Shown here in pieces: positions 24,677-33,733 of a stretch of 64,000 bases of DNA. Numbering within the stretch: position 1 is the first letter of the stretch; every line of letters begins with the position of its first letter. The translations under genes were made by a program, and so were the position numbers. A model generated the notes under the pieces. That model saw nothing but the letters and a program-made list of their open reading frames with translations. It searched no databases and was not told where the DNA came from. The stretch is from Phil1 sp964487565 (GTDB lineage: Bacteria; Bacillota; Clostridia; Christensenellales; CAG-138), in the NCBI GenBank assembly GCA_964487565.1, contig CAZARN010000009.1, forward strand, positions 11,770 to 75,769, in the 5' to 3' direction.

Positions 24677-25786
24677 TCAGACCGCGATCTCGCCGAAAAA
24701 CAGGCTCGTGCCGCTTTCCCTTGCGGCGCGCGCGCGTATGAACATTTCGGAAACGCTCGTGTGCTCCACATGCGCACCGCGCCCGTCGAAAACGAGGAAG
24801 TCGCGTATGACGGAGTCGTTGCGCACGTCGGCCCTGCGGACGTGACCGGAGCGCGAATGCGAGCCGGAGGCGATGTCGAGTACATCCTGCACGACAGAGG
24901 TGCCCGTGGGATCCTTGCCGGCGCCCTGTCCGAAATAGCTTTGCACGCCCGCGTATTTCGCGTTGAGGGTGATGAGGTTGTAATTTGAGGGGACGTTTGC
25001 CTCCAGCGAATCGCGCCGCACGAGCGCCGGGGCGACATAAGCATATATGCCGTCGCCCTCGCGGCCGGAGTGCATGAGCAGCTTCACCACGCGATCCTTC
25101 GTTTCGGGCAGCGTCTGCGCCGCCTGCGCGGCCTCGCTGCCGAAATGCTGTATACCTTCGGTGAGCACCATGCTTTCCTCCACCACCGCGCCGAAGGCGA
25201 TGCTCGCGCTTATGGCGCATTTGCGCTGCGCGTCAAAGCCGTTCACGTCGGCCGTGGGATCCGCTTCCGCAAAACCAAGCTCCTGCGCGCGGCGCAGCGC
25301 CTCGTCGTAACCTTCGCCGGCGGATTCCATCGCGTCGAGGATATAGTTCGTCGTGCCGTTGACGATGCCGGAAACCTCGTTTATCTCGTCGCAGCGCATC
25401 GCGCGCCTCAGGTTGTAAAGCCAGGGTATGCCGCCGCCCGCTGAGGCCGTGAAACGAAGCTCGACGCCGTTTTCCGCCGCCGCGCGCATAAGCGCGCTGT
25501 AATGCGCGCAGATGAGCTGCTTGTTCGCGCTGACGACGTGCTTTCCGGCGCGCAGCGCGCGCATGACATAATCGAGCGCGGGATCCACGCCGCCCATCGC
25601 TTCAACAACAAGTTCCACAGAAGCGTCGTTTATGATATCATTGATGTCTGAGGAAACGATCGCACCGGGTACGGTGATGGTTCGACGCGCAAGTATGCGC
25701 GCAACCTCAACAGCGCCGTCTGTGCGCTGCGCCGCGTCATATACGCCCGTGCCTACCGTGCCGAAACCCAAAATCGCTATCCTCAT
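24677..25786 (-). CDS. hom: Homoserine dehydrogenase, short form without ACT domain
   Basis: Reduces aspartate-semialdehyde to homoserine with NAD(P)H, the branch point to threonine and methionine. The Rossmann fold shows ILGFGTVGTGV at the start, VSANKQLI is the family block near the nucleotide site, and TASAGGGIPWLYNLRR and NGTTNYILDAME lead to the substrate domain with Glu/Asp/Lys residues (AEADPTADVNGFDAQRK). The 369 residues end without the C-terminal ACT domain that gives threonine feedback in longer enzymes. ATG at 25786 has GGAGGT upstream. Divergent from thrC-thrB. Confidence 0.92.
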   Translation of the reverse strand: MRIAILGFGTVGTGVYDAAQRTDGAVEVARILARRTITVPGAIVSSDINDIINDASVELVVEAMGGVDPALDYVMRALRAGKHVVSANKQLICAHYSALMRAAAENGVELRFTASAGGGIPWLYNLRRAMRCDEINEVSGIVNGTTNYILDAMESAGEGYDEALRRAQELGFAEADPTADVNGFDAQRKCAISASIAFGAVVEESMVLTEGIQHFGSEAAQAAQTLPETKDRVVKLLMHSGREGDGIYAYVAPALVRRDSLEANVPSNYNLITLNAKYAGVQSYFGQGAGKDPTGTSVVQDVLDIASGSHSRSGHVRRADVRNDSVIRDFLVFDGRGAHVEHTSVSEMFIRARAARESGTSLFFGEIAV

Positions 25787-25817
25787 GATTGACCTCCAAT
25801 ATAGTGTCCTCAAAATA

Positions 25818-25853
25818 AAAACACTTGTGTTTTGTTGAGAGACAATGTATCAT
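25818..25853 (+). promoter_or_regulatory. thrC promoter with overlapping inverted repeat
   Basis: TTGTGT (25825-25830), 17 bases, TATCAT (25848-25853). The palindrome AAAACAC-TT-GTGTTTT (25818-25833) covers the -35 and lies between the divergent hom and thrC starts, so one regulator could act on both. Confidence 0.6.
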
Positions 25854-25894
25854 ATTGGGGATGAAAAATCAATACCTTTTTTGGAGAATGTGTT

Positions 25895-27361
25895 ATGTAT
25901 TACTGCGCAACGAGGGATGAGAACATAAGAAAGAGCGCGTCGCAAGCGCTGCTTGAAGGGATGGCTGCGGACGGGGGGCTTTATGTGATGCCGGAGCTTC
26001 CGCGGCTTTCGGCAAAGGAAGCGCTTTCGATGGACGCCTGCGGCATAAGCGCCGCGGTGATAAGCGCGCTCATACCCGATATACCCGCAGGCAGGATCGG
26101 TGAAGCCGTGCGTCATGCCTATGAGGGGCGGTTCGAAACGCAGGATATCACGCCCACGGTGAAGGTGGGGGATAAATGGGTGCTGGAGCTTTTCCGCGGG
26201 CCGACGTGCGCGTTCAAGGACGTCGCGCTTTGCGTACTGCCGCATCTTTTGGCAAGCGCCAGGGCGCAAAACTCGGTCGCGGAGGATATCATGATCCTCA
26301 CCGCAACGAGCGGGGATACCGGCAAGGCCGCCCTTTCGGGCTTTGCGGATGTTGACGGGATGAAGATCGCGGTGTTTTATCCCGATGGGGGCGTGAGCGC
26401 CATACAGCGCGCGCAGATGGTCACGCAGCAGGGAAGGAACGTCGCGGTGTGCGCCGTGCGCGGCAATTTTGACGACGCGCAGACGGGCGTGAAGGCGATC
26501 TTCGCCAAAGCCGCTGCGGAGCCGCGCTGCGTACCGGCGGGCGTGCGGCTTTCAAGCGCCAATTCGATAAACATCGGCAGGCTTGCCCCGCAGGTCATGT
26601 ATTACTATAAAGCGTATTGCGATATTGTGCGCGCGGGCGGGATATCCTGCGGCGACAAGGTCGATTTTTCAGTGCCGACAGGCAATTTCGGCGACATACT
26701 GGCCGGATGGATCGCGCGCGGGATGGGGCTGCCGGTGGGCGAGCTTATCTGCGCATCAAACGCGAACGACGTGCTGACGGAGTTTTTGAACACAGGCGTT
26801 TACGACCGCCGCCGTCCGTTTTACCGCACGGCCTCGCCCAGCATGGATATCCTCGTTTCAAGCAATCTGGAGCGGCTGCTTTATTATGAAAGCGACGGGG
26901 ACTGCGCGAAGGTGAGCGGGTATATGCGCGCGCTTGCAAAAGAGGGACGCTATGCGATCGACGCGGACATGCTCGGACGCATACGCGCGGTGTTTCGGGC
27001 CGATTCCTCAAACGATGAGGAAGGGTTCGGGGCCATCGCCCGCGTTTTCAAAACATACGGGTATCTTATGGACACGCATACCGCGGCCGCGTGGCGTGCG
27101 GCGGAAAAGCTGCAGGGCAGGCGGCCGTGCGTCGTGCTTTCAACGGCATCGCCCTTCAAATTCGCGCAGAGCGTGCTTTTCGCGCTTACCGGCGTGCAGG
27201 AGCCGGACGGTTTTGCCGCGATGGACGAGCTTGCCCGCGTTTCAGGACTCGCAGTACCTTCGCCGCTCGCGTCGCTTCGCTTTGCGCGGGAGCTGCATAC
27301 GGACGTGATAAACAAAGAGGATATGTGCGCGTATGCCATGGAAAAGGCGGCAAGCATATGA
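25895..27361 (+). CDS. thrC: Threonine synthase
   Basis: PLP enzyme that converts O-phosphohomoserine to threonine. The long form is seen (488 residues): MYYCATRDENIRKSASQALLEG at the start, GPTCAFKDVAL with the PLP lysine Lys108, ATSGDTGKAALSGF for the phosphate site, SSANSINIGRL, and VPTGNFGDILAGWIARG. The start ATG is preceded by TTTTTTGGAGAATG. Its stop overlaps the thrB start (ATGA at 27358-27361). Confidence 0.94.
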   Translation: MYYCATRDENIRKSASQALLEGMAADGGLYVMPELPRLSAKEALSMDACGISAAVISALIPDIPAGRIGEAVRHAYEGRFETQDITPTVKVGDKWVLELFRGPTCAFKDVALCVLPHLLASARAQNSVAEDIMILTATSGDTGKAALSGFADVDGMKIAVFYPDGGVSAIQRAQMVTQQGRNVAVCAVRGNFDDAQTGVKAIFAKAAAEPRCVPAGVRLSSANSINIGRLAPQVMYYYKAYCDIVRAGGISCGDKVDFSVPTGNFGDILAGWIARGMGLPVGELICASNANDVLTEFLNTGVYDRRRPFYRTASPSMDILVSSNLERLLYYESDGDCAKVSGYMRALAKEGRYAIDADMLGRIRAVFRADSSNDEEGFGAIARVFKTYGYLMDTHTAAAWRAAEKLQGRRPCVVLSTASPFKFAQSVLFALTGVQEPDGFAAMDELARVSGLAVPSPLASLRFARELHTDVINKEDMCAYAMEKAASI

Positions 27362-28233
27362 TAAAGGTGCGTGTTCCGGCGACGAGCGCCAATATCGGCC
27401 CCGGGTTCGACGCGCTGGGCGTCGCCCTTTCGCTTTATGCGCGTGTGGGCTTTGAGGAAACCGAAAGCGGTCTTGTGATAACGGGCACGCCTGAGCGCTA
27501 TGCGGGGCCGGACAATCTCGTATACGCGGCATACAGGGCGGCCATGGAACGCATGGGGCTTGAGGTGAAGGGCGTGAACATAAATATCGAAAGCGCCATA
27601 CCGGTTTCACGTGGACTGGGTTCATCCGCGGCGATGTATGCTGCGGGCGCGCTTGGAGCAAGCGCGCTGCACGGGAATGCTTTGTCCCGCGCGGAGCTTC
27701 TTGAGGTGACGAACGCGCTTGAGGGCCATCCGGACAACCTTGCGCCTGCGCTTTACGGCGGATTCACCGCGGCAATGATGCACGAGGGGAAGCCGTATGT
27801 TTCACGCTGCGCAACGGCTGCGCGGCTCCGCTTTCTCGCCTTCGTGCCGGAGTTTGAAACGAGCACCCATGAGGCGCGCGCGGCGCTGCCGAAGCTTGTC
27901 GCACACGCGGATGCGGTTTATACGCTCTCACACGCGCTCGCGCTTGTGAACGCCCTGCGCGACGGCGATGCGGCCGCGATCGGCCGCGCCGTTTCGGACA
28001 GGCTGCATGAGCCTTTCAGGAAAAAGCTGATACCGGGCTTCGACGAGCTCAAGCGCGCGGTGACGGAAGCCGGGGCCGTTGCGTTTTTCATCAGCGGCTC
28101 AGGTTCAACGTGCATGAGCATTTATACGGATGAGGATTTTCCCCTGAGGGCAAAAAAAGCGGCCTCGGCGCTGCCGGGTGGCTGGCGCACGCTGCCGCTT
28201 TCGATCGACACCGACGGTGCGGTCGTATTATGA
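27358..28233 (+). CDS. thrB: Homoserine kinase
   Basis: GHMP-family kinase that phosphorylates homoserine for ThrC. Motif 1 is VRVPATSANIGPGFDALG, motif 2 (ATP loop) is PVSRGLGSSAAMYAAGALG, and motif 3 is near FISGSGSTCMSIY. The 291 residues are normal. The ATG at 27358 gives the family start; longer frames overlap thrC. Its last six bases overlap, tail to tail, the next gene on the other strand. Confidence 0.93.
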   Translation: MIKVRVPATSANIGPGFDALGVALSLYARVGFEETESGLVITGTPERYAGPDNLVYAAYRAAMERMGLEVKGVNINIESAIPVSRGLGSSAAMYAAGALGASALHGNALSRAELLEVTNALEGHPDNLAPALYGGFTAAMMHEGKPYVSRCATAARLRFLAFVPEFETSTHEARAALPKLVAHADAVYTLSHALALVNALRDGDAAAIGRAVSDRLHEPFRKKLIPGFDELKRAVTEAGAVAFFISGSGSTCMSIYTDEDFPLRAKKAASALPGGWRTLPLSIDTDGAVVL

Positions 28234-28968
28234 TATCCACATGGAGCCTTCCTCATATGTCCAGCGGCCGTCCGTGAGCGTCGCCTTGCAATCCTCCATG
28301 CCTATCGCGCCGTCGCCGCTGCGCCATTTGGAGGCCGAAAACGTGAAACTGCCGTTTTCGATCGCGGTGTCGGTTATTTTCAGGATCACTCCGTCCGGAA
28401 AACTGAGGTTGTCCTTATCCACATAGCCCTCGTCCGCAAGCTCCCCGAAGGAGCCTGTCAGCGGCTCGAGCGAGTATTTGCCGGAGAGCAGCCACGCGAC
28501 CGCGTTACGCTCCGCCGGGGTGAGGTTCGTGCAGTTGTCAAGATCGAAGGCGAGATAGGTTATCCCGTCGTTGAGCGCCGCGTCATCCTCATACAGCGCG
28601 CACAGAAGCTCGATATACATCGATATCGGCGAACCGGATTTTTCCGTAACGCTTATATACACGGGGTCGGAGAACGTCGCGGGGTAGGTTTCCATTATGC
28701 TTCCCGAATATCCGATCTCGACCGTGTCGCCGGGGGCGGGAACCGATCCGGCCTTTGTCGCAAGAGCGTCCATTGAAAGGCTGAAAAGATCGCATGAATC
28801 CGAACGTTCACCGGCGCCTGCGATCAGCAGATATGCGCCGTCAATGCTGATGATCTCGCCCGTGTATACCGCTTCGGCAGAGGGCAGCTTCCCCGCGCCG
28901 CCCTGTGTGCAGGCTGCGGCCGCCGCAGCAAGGCAAAGCGCCGCGGCAAGGCATACAATGCGTTTCAT
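28228..28968 (-). CDS. Hypothetical lipoprotein
   Basis: A signal peptide (MKRIVCLAAALCLAAAAAAC) ends in a lipobox with the lipidated Cys20, so the protein is predicted to be anchored outside the membrane. No family recognised in the remaining 226 residues; there is a beta-rich part with GEIISIDGAYLLIAGAG and DTVEIGYSGSIMETYPATF that resembles an OB-like domain of DUF3221-type lipoproteins, but this is weak. CGGAGG precedes the ATG. It overlaps the end of thrB by six bases and lies behind the terminator of the peptide island. Confidence 0.65.
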   Translation of the reverse strand: MKRIVCLAAALCLAAAAAACTQGGAGKLPSAEAVYTGEIISIDGAYLLIAGAGERSDSCDLFSLSMDALATKAGSVPAPGDTVEIGYSGSIMETYPATFSDPVYISVTEKSGSPISMYIELLCALYEDDAALNDGITYLAFDLDNCTNLTPAERNAVAWLLSGKYSLEPLTGSFGELADEGYVDKDNLSFPDGVILKITDTAIENGSFTFSASKWRSGDGAIGMEDCKATLTDGRWTYEEGSMWIS

Positions 28969-29005
28969 CTGAATACCTCCGTTCCTATCCTGTTATATAA
29001 ACGCA

Positions 29006-29042
29006 GCAAAAATGCGTCCGGTTGCATAAGCCGGGCGCATTT
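29006..29042 (-). terminator. Terminator of the peptide island operon
   Basis: On the - strand AAATGCGCCCGG pairs with CCGGACGCATTT around a nine-base loop and is followed by TTTTTGCTG. It lies about 22 bases past the last stop of the operon. Confidence 0.75.
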
Positions 29043-29063
29043 GACATAAAAACCCAAACAGGA

Positions 29064-31115
29064 TCAAAGACAGGCTTCGATGAGGGGCTTGTACCTGAAG
29101 AGGACAGCCTTTATCGTTTCTATGCGCGCGAGATAATCGTCGTGCTTGAGGAAGGATACGGATACGACGTTCCTTATCCCGCCGGAGCTGTCGCAAAGGG
29201 GCACGCCCACGCCGATTATCAGCGGCGCGGTCTCTTCAAGCGAAAGCACGAACCCGTTTTTGCGGATGTTCGCGTATTCGTTGAGGATATCCTCCGTGCG
29301 GGTGAGGGTGTTCGGCCCGGTCTTTTCAAACCTTTGCCCGCGAAGCAGCTTTTTCACGGTCTCCCGATCGTGATAGGCCATGAGGCATTTGCCGTAGGTG
29401 CCCTTGTTCATCGGATAGTATTCGCCGGGAAGATCGTTCATCTTTATCGGCTGATGGCTCTCCACGGAATATATGGAGATGACGCTGTTCCCGTCGCGCC
29501 TTGCAAGACCGACGGATTCCTTGACCTCCTCCGCGATCCTTTCAAGCAGCACAAGCAGGCTTTCCTCATAATTGGAGCTTCGCAGATATACCGTGCCCAT
29601 GCGGAAGGCCTTTGGCCCCATCGAGTATTTTTTCGTATGAGGGTCGCGGATGAGAACGCCCGCGTCCTCAAAAACGGAAAGATCGCGGTAAACGGTCGTG
29701 CGGTTCATGCCGGACATCGCGACGATCTCCGAAAGGTTGAAGCTGTACGGCTGCTGCATGAAATGCTCGATCAGCGAGAGCGCTTTTTCAAGGCTCGTCG
29801 ACCTTGCGGATTCCGCCTCGCACAGGGCTGTCATGCGGTAAAGATATCTTGCGTACATCTTTGAGGCGACGATGAGCGTGTTGAGGCTCAGGCGTTCGTT
29901 CTCGGAATGGAAGCAGTTGGGATCTGTCCTGAACACAGGCCCCCAGGAGACGAAATTTGGCATCGCCTTCGCATACGAGGTGCCCGCGCTCGCGACGAAC
30001 TCCGCCTTATAGCCGTATTCCTCATAAACTTCCTTCATTATGCGAAGCGGCTCGGTCGCGGTGGAGACCATCGTGCCGGGCAGGTAGCCGGGCAGCATGT
30101 GCGCGGTGAAGCCATACTGCGCGCAATATCCGTTGACGGCGGTGAGGATATCCTCCCTGTCAACGCCGAATTTCTGCCTTATGTTGAGGTTGAGCCGCAC
30201 CTCGCCGCCAACGGCGGAAAGCACCGTCGGGCATGCTGTCGTGCGGCCGACGCGATCGCGCCCGATATAATCGCTGCCGTCGTCGATACGAAGGGCGGGG
30301 CAGAGGTCCTCATCCGAAGCGAAGTCGTTGAGAAAGCGCACGAAGTTGAACGTGTGCCCGCGGCCCGCAAGCGCGCCCGCAAGACGGAGGATCGCGTTGT
30401 TGCCCTCGTTTGGCTCGGAGCTGTGCGCGCTTTTGCCGTGGAACTCCTCCCGCGTGCCGTCGGTCCATGTCAGCGCGGCCTTCGACGGGATCGAATTCGG
30501 CGAATCGCCGGCGCAAAGGGATGCGATAAGGCCCGCGTTCGGCTCCATGAAAGTCAGCAGCACGTCGGCATAGCCCTTCTCCGCGTTGCATATGGGGAAA
30601 TCCCCGTCGGGCGAAAAACCGTAATCGGGCCTGCCGAACTCCTCGATATAGTGTTCCATATCGGTCCAGTCGCCCTCTTCGTTTGTGCCGATGATGAGGC
30701 GGATCCTGCTTTTCAGCCCGCATCCGGCCTGCACGAGCGCATACATGGCATAAAGGCACATCACGGCGGCGCCCTTGTCGTCAACGGTGCCGCGGCCCCA
30801 TATGAAGCCGTCCGCAAGCGCGCCCGAAAACGGCGGGAAACGCCATTTCGCGGCGTCGCCCACATCCACAACATCCATATGCACCAGCATGCCGAGGGCC
30901 TTGCTGCCGGAGCCTGTTTCAACAAAGCCCGCGTCACCTTCGCGCGTGCGCCCGGTGCGCATGCCCAGCGCCTGCGCGCGGCAAAGAAGCTGCTCGAGCG
31001 CGGCACGGCAGGCTTCGGTTTTACCGTTTATGCTTTCGATACCCACGAGCCGCCGGATATCCATTATCATGGCGTCGCGGCTCTCCTCGATCAGAGCGTC
31101 AATTGTCCGTTTCAT
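29064..31115 (-). CDS. M20 dipeptidase fused to an IclR-type transcriptional regulator
   Basis: One continuous frame of 683 residues. Residues 1-430 are an M20 metallopeptidase of the PepV/Sapep type with every expected metal site: His79 and Asp81 (VHMDVVD), Asp112 (GRGTVDDKG), Glu146-Glu147 (TNEEGDW), Asp170 (SPDGDFP) and His403 (CFHSENER); it should be active. Residues 438-500 are an IclR winged helix (STSLEKALSLIEHF, MNRTTVYRDLSVFEDAGVL), and 510-683 an IclR effector domain (GTYGKCLMAY, GFVLSLEE, GVGVPLCDSSG). The joint at 430-438 is very short and has no stop or frameshift. It is last in the S66-Opp-M20 operon, 21 bases after the other M20 gene. A trigger enzyme or autoregulated peptidase is inferred; two genes joined by loss of a stop is the simplest origin. 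Confidence 0.88.
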   Translation of the reverse strand: MKRTIDALIEESRDAMIMDIRRLVGIESINGKTEACRAALEQLLCRAQALGMRTGRTREGDAGFVETGSGSKALGMLVHMDVVDVGDAAKWRFPPFSGALADGFIWGRGTVDDKGAAVMCLYAMYALVQAGCGLKSRIRLIIGTNEEGDWTDMEHYIEEFGRPDYGFSPDGDFPICNAEKGYADVLLTFMEPNAGLIASLCAGDSPNSIPSKAALTWTDGTREEFHGKSAHSSEPNEGNNAILRLAGALAGRGHTFNFVRFLNDFASDEDLCPALRIDDGSDYIGRDRVGRTTACPTVLSAVGGEVRLNLNIRQKFGVDREDILTAVNGYCAQYGFTAHMLPGYLPGTMVSTATEPLRIMKEVYEEYGYKAEFVASAGTSYAKAMPNFVSWGPVFRTDPNCFHSENERLSLNTLIVASKMYARYLYRMTALCEAESARSTSLEKALSLIEHFMQQPYSFNLSEIVAMSGMNRTTVYRDLSVFEDAGVLIRDPHTKKYSMGPKAFRMGTVYLRSSNYEESLLVLLERIAEEVKESVGLARRDGNSVISIYSVESHQPIKMNDLPGEYYPMNKGTYGKCLMAYHDRETVKKLLRGQRFEKTGPNTLTRTEDILNEYANIRKNGFVLSLEETAPLIIGVGVPLCDSSGGIRNVVSVSFLKHDDYLARIETIKAVLFRYKPLIEACL

Positions 31116-31136
31116 GATATCCGTCCCCTTGCAGGA

Positions 31137-32315
31137 TCAGTTTTTGAGAAACAGTAACGCGGTCCTGGCGTATACCTCCGCCGCAAGGCGCAGCTCGTCC
31201 ACGGATACGGAATCGTTCACGGAGTGCGCGTTGCCCAGATGCCCCGGGCCGCACACCAGCGGACGGCAGTGCGTATAAGCGCTCAGCGTGCCGGCGTCGC
31301 TCCACGCGGGGAAGGCGGTAAGCACGCCCGCGACAGATGATTCCTCAAGCGCCGTGCATATGCTTTGCACGACAGGCTCCTTCGCGTCGAGACAATACGG
31401 GTAATGCGGTTTTTTGGTCTTGCCCTCCATCAGGTCGTATACGCTTGCGCAGAACGCGGGATCCTGCGCGTGCAGCGCGGCGCAGACGTCGCGAAGCTCC
31501 GAATATACGCTCTCGCGCGTTTCGCCGGGCACGTCGCGTCTGTCAAGCAGCAGCCTGCACGCCCCGGCAACGGTGCTCGGCTGGTCGCCGCCCTCGATGC
31601 GGCCGATGTTTATGCTCGCGCTGCCAAGCACGGGATGCGTGCGCGTCTTTATCAGGGGGGCGTATTCATCGTATATTTTGTTCACGAGCCGCGCGGCCAT
31701 CTGTATGGCGTTCACGCCGAACGCCTGATCCCCGCCGTGTACCTTGCGGCCCAAAACGTCGATCGCGATCCATTCCAGCCCCTTGTGACCGAGCGCGACG
31801 TGCATATCTGTCGGCTCGCCGATTATCGCGGCGTCGGCATACGGCCCGTTGTCGGCGATGTATTCCGCGCCCGTGCCGCCCTCCTCCTCGTCGACGAGCC
31901 CCGCGAAGATGAGATCGCCCGCAAGGGCCGCGCCGCTCTTTTTCACGGCGATCATCGCGGCGGCCATCGCGGCCACGGCGCCCTTCATGTCGCACGCGCC
32001 GCGCCCGTGTAAAACGCCGTTTTCGACGCGCGGCGTGAAAGCGTCCGCCATGTCGTATGCGGGGACGGTATCCATATGGCCGCACAGCATCAGGGAGGGG
32101 CCGTCCCCGCCCTTTATGCGCGCGATCACGTTCGGCCTGCCGGGGACGACCTCCTGCAGGTATGCGTCCACGCCGTTTGCCGCAAAAAGCGTGCGAAGAT
32201 GCTCCGCCACCTTCTGCTCCTGCATGGGCATGAAGGAAAAACTCGGTATTGCGATGAGGTCGGCCGCGATCGCGGCGGCGTCAACGCCTGAAAGATATTT
32301 TTTGATATCGCTCAT
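31137..32315 (-). CDS. M20 family deacylase/peptidase (ArgE/DapE type)
   Basis: Zinc amidohydrolase of the acetylornithine deacetylase / succinyl-diaminopimelate desuccinylase group. The metal ligands are visible: LCGHMDTVPAYD (His, Asp), GRGACDMKGAVAA (Asp), VDEEEGGTGAEY (Glu pair), GEPTDMHVALGHKG, and His near the end (CGPGHLGNAHSVNDSV). The 392 residues are normal. The substrate is unknown; its place after the peptide transporter suggests an acylated amino acid or dipeptide delivered by it. It starts 17 bases after the OppF-like gene ends. Confidence 0.85.
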   Translation of the reverse strand: MSDIKKYLSGVDAAAIAADLIAIPSFSFMPMQEQKVAEHLRTLFAANGVDAYLQEVVPGRPNVIARIKGGDGPSLMLCGHMDTVPAYDMADAFTPRVENGVLHGRGACDMKGAVAAMAAAMIAVKKSGAALAGDLIFAGLVDEEEGGTGAEYIADNGPYADAAIIGEPTDMHVALGHKGLEWIAIDVLGRKVHGGDQAFGVNAIQMAARLVNKIYDEYAPLIKTRTHPVLGSASINIGRIEGGDQPSTVAGACRLLLDRRDVPGETRESVYSELRDVCAALHAQDPAFCASVYDLMEGKTKKPHYPYCLDAKEPVVQSICTALEESSVAGVLTAFPAWSDAGTLSAYTHCRPLVCGPGHLGNAHSVNDSVSVDELRLAAEVYARTALLFLKN

Positions 32316-32332
32316 GGATAAGCGCATTCGCC

Positions 32333-33733
32333 TCAGGCTTTGCCGAGGTTGTGACAGGCCGCGAAATGGCCTTCGTCAACCGTGGTGAAGCCCGGCTCCT
32401 CCTTTGAACATATTTCCGTCGCGTACGGGCAGCGGCTGTGGAATTTGCAGCCTGTAATTTCGCTTGCGGCGGACGGAATATCGCCCTTGAGTATCATGCG
32501 GCCGCCCTCGCGCGCCATGCCGGGTATAGGCATAACATCCATGAGGGCCTTCGCGTAAGGATGGCGGCAATCCTTGATTATCTGATCCGCCGTGCCTATC
32601 TCCATTATTTTGCCGAGATACATTATGGCGATCCTGTCCGAAATCAGCCATGCAAGGGACAGATCGTGCGTGATGAAGAGGAATGCGATGCCGTTTTCCT
32701 GCTGCATCTTCTTCATCAGCTTGATTATGCCGAGCCTTATCGAGGCGTCGATCATTGAGACCGGTTCGTCCGCAACGATGAAGTCCGGCTCGAGTATGAG
32801 GGTCGCGGCGATCGCCACGCGCTGCCGCTGCCCGCCGGAAAGCTCATACGGATAACGGTAAAAATAATCCCTCGCGGGCTGAAGCCCAGCGCGCTCAAGC
32901 GCCGTCTGCACGGCGGCCTCGCGCTCCTCGGGCGTGGTCACAAGTCCGTTCACCTCGAGCGGCTCCGCCACGATATCGATGATATACTGCCGCGGGTTGA
33001 GGCTTTGATACGGATCCTGATAGATCATCTGCGCGTGGCGGCGAAGCTGCTTCTCAAATGCCGGCGTATAAAACCGCGGCGTTATCACAAGAAACAGCGC
33101 AGCCGCGGCAAAGCCGATCATCACGCCGCCTATACCCCAGCCGAGCGAGACCTCCTTGTTGAGGGAGAGCAGTATCATCAGCGCGAAGAGAAGCCCCGCG
33201 CCCGCGGGCAGTGCGGCAAGCGCCGGCCGCTTTTTGACGGATATGCAAAGCGCGGCGCAGCACAGCGCTGAAACGATCACAAGCGCACTCAGCGCCGCGG
33301 CGCCCGTGCCCACGCCGTATACCGCGGCGTTTGACGCGGCGTTGAGCGTCAGCCCGAGGCCGCTAACTGACGAACCGTCGCCCGCGCGCACCGCCGGCAG
33401 CAGCAGATAAAGCGCAAGCGACGTGAGCGCGGCGATGAAGCCGATGAGGCGCGCGAGCCTGTGCGGCAGGTCGTGCCCGACGACGTTGTCCACGCGCGCG
33501 GCGCCGATCTCCTCGCCCATGAAGCGGATGCTGCCCGCGGTCGGCTCGATTATGCGCAGCACGGCCTTGCCGGTCGTGGTTTTGCCCGAGCCGGATTCCC
33601 CGACGAGGGAAAGTATCTCCCCGCGCCCGAGCGTGAAGGACACGCCGTCCACGGCGCGCACGAGCGCGTTACGCTTGTGCTTGACGGGAAAGTGGACCTT
33701 AAGGTCTTTCACTTCAAGGATGTTTTCAGCCAT
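32333..33733 (-). CDS. OppF/DppF-type ABC ATPase with a membrane segment inserted in the nucleotide-binding domain
   Basis: The ends are a normal peptide-transporter ATPase: Walker A GESGSGKTT (45-53), Q-loop IYQDPYQSLNPR (Gln239), signature ELSGGQRQR (297-305), Walker B FIVADEP (318-324), H-switch THD (His356) and the C-terminal Cys-rich oligopeptide-binding tail CKFHSRCPYATEIC (429-442). Between Walker A and the Q-loop, where about 25 residues are usual, there are about 155 residues (roughly 78-230) with four hydrophobic helices near 95-114, 142-164, 172-190 and 198-217. The total is 466 residues against about 320 in the family. All ATPase motifs are intact. It overlaps oppD by eight bases. 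The inserted part may anchor the ATPase in the membrane; function unknown. Confidence 0.88.
   Translation of the reverse strand: MAENILEVKDLKVHFPVKHKRNALVRAVDGVSFTLGRGEILSLVGESGSGKTTTGKAVLRIIEPTAGSIRFMGEEIGAARVDNVVGHDLPHRLARLIGFIAALTSLALYLLLPAVRAGDGSSVSGLGLTLNAASNAAVYGVGTGAAALSALVIVSALCCAALCISVKKRPALAALPAGAGLLFALMILLSLNKEVSLGWGIGGVMIGFAAAALFLVITPRFYTPAFEKQLRRHAQMIYQDPYQSLNPRQYIIDIVAEPLEVNGLVTTPEEREAAVQTALERAGLQPARDYFYRYPYELSGGQRQRVAIAATLILEPDFIVADEPVSMIDASIRLGIIKLMKKMQQENGIAFLFITHDLSLAWLISDRIAIMYLGKIMEIGTADQIIKDCRHPYAKALMDVMPIPGMAREGGRMILKGDIPSAASEITGCKFHSRCPYATEICSKEEPGFTTVDEGHFAACHNLGKA

Noticed and set aside
29907..31157. Long + strand open frame opposite the M20-IclR gene
   Set aside because: Shadow of a conserved frame; no ribosome site or family motif.
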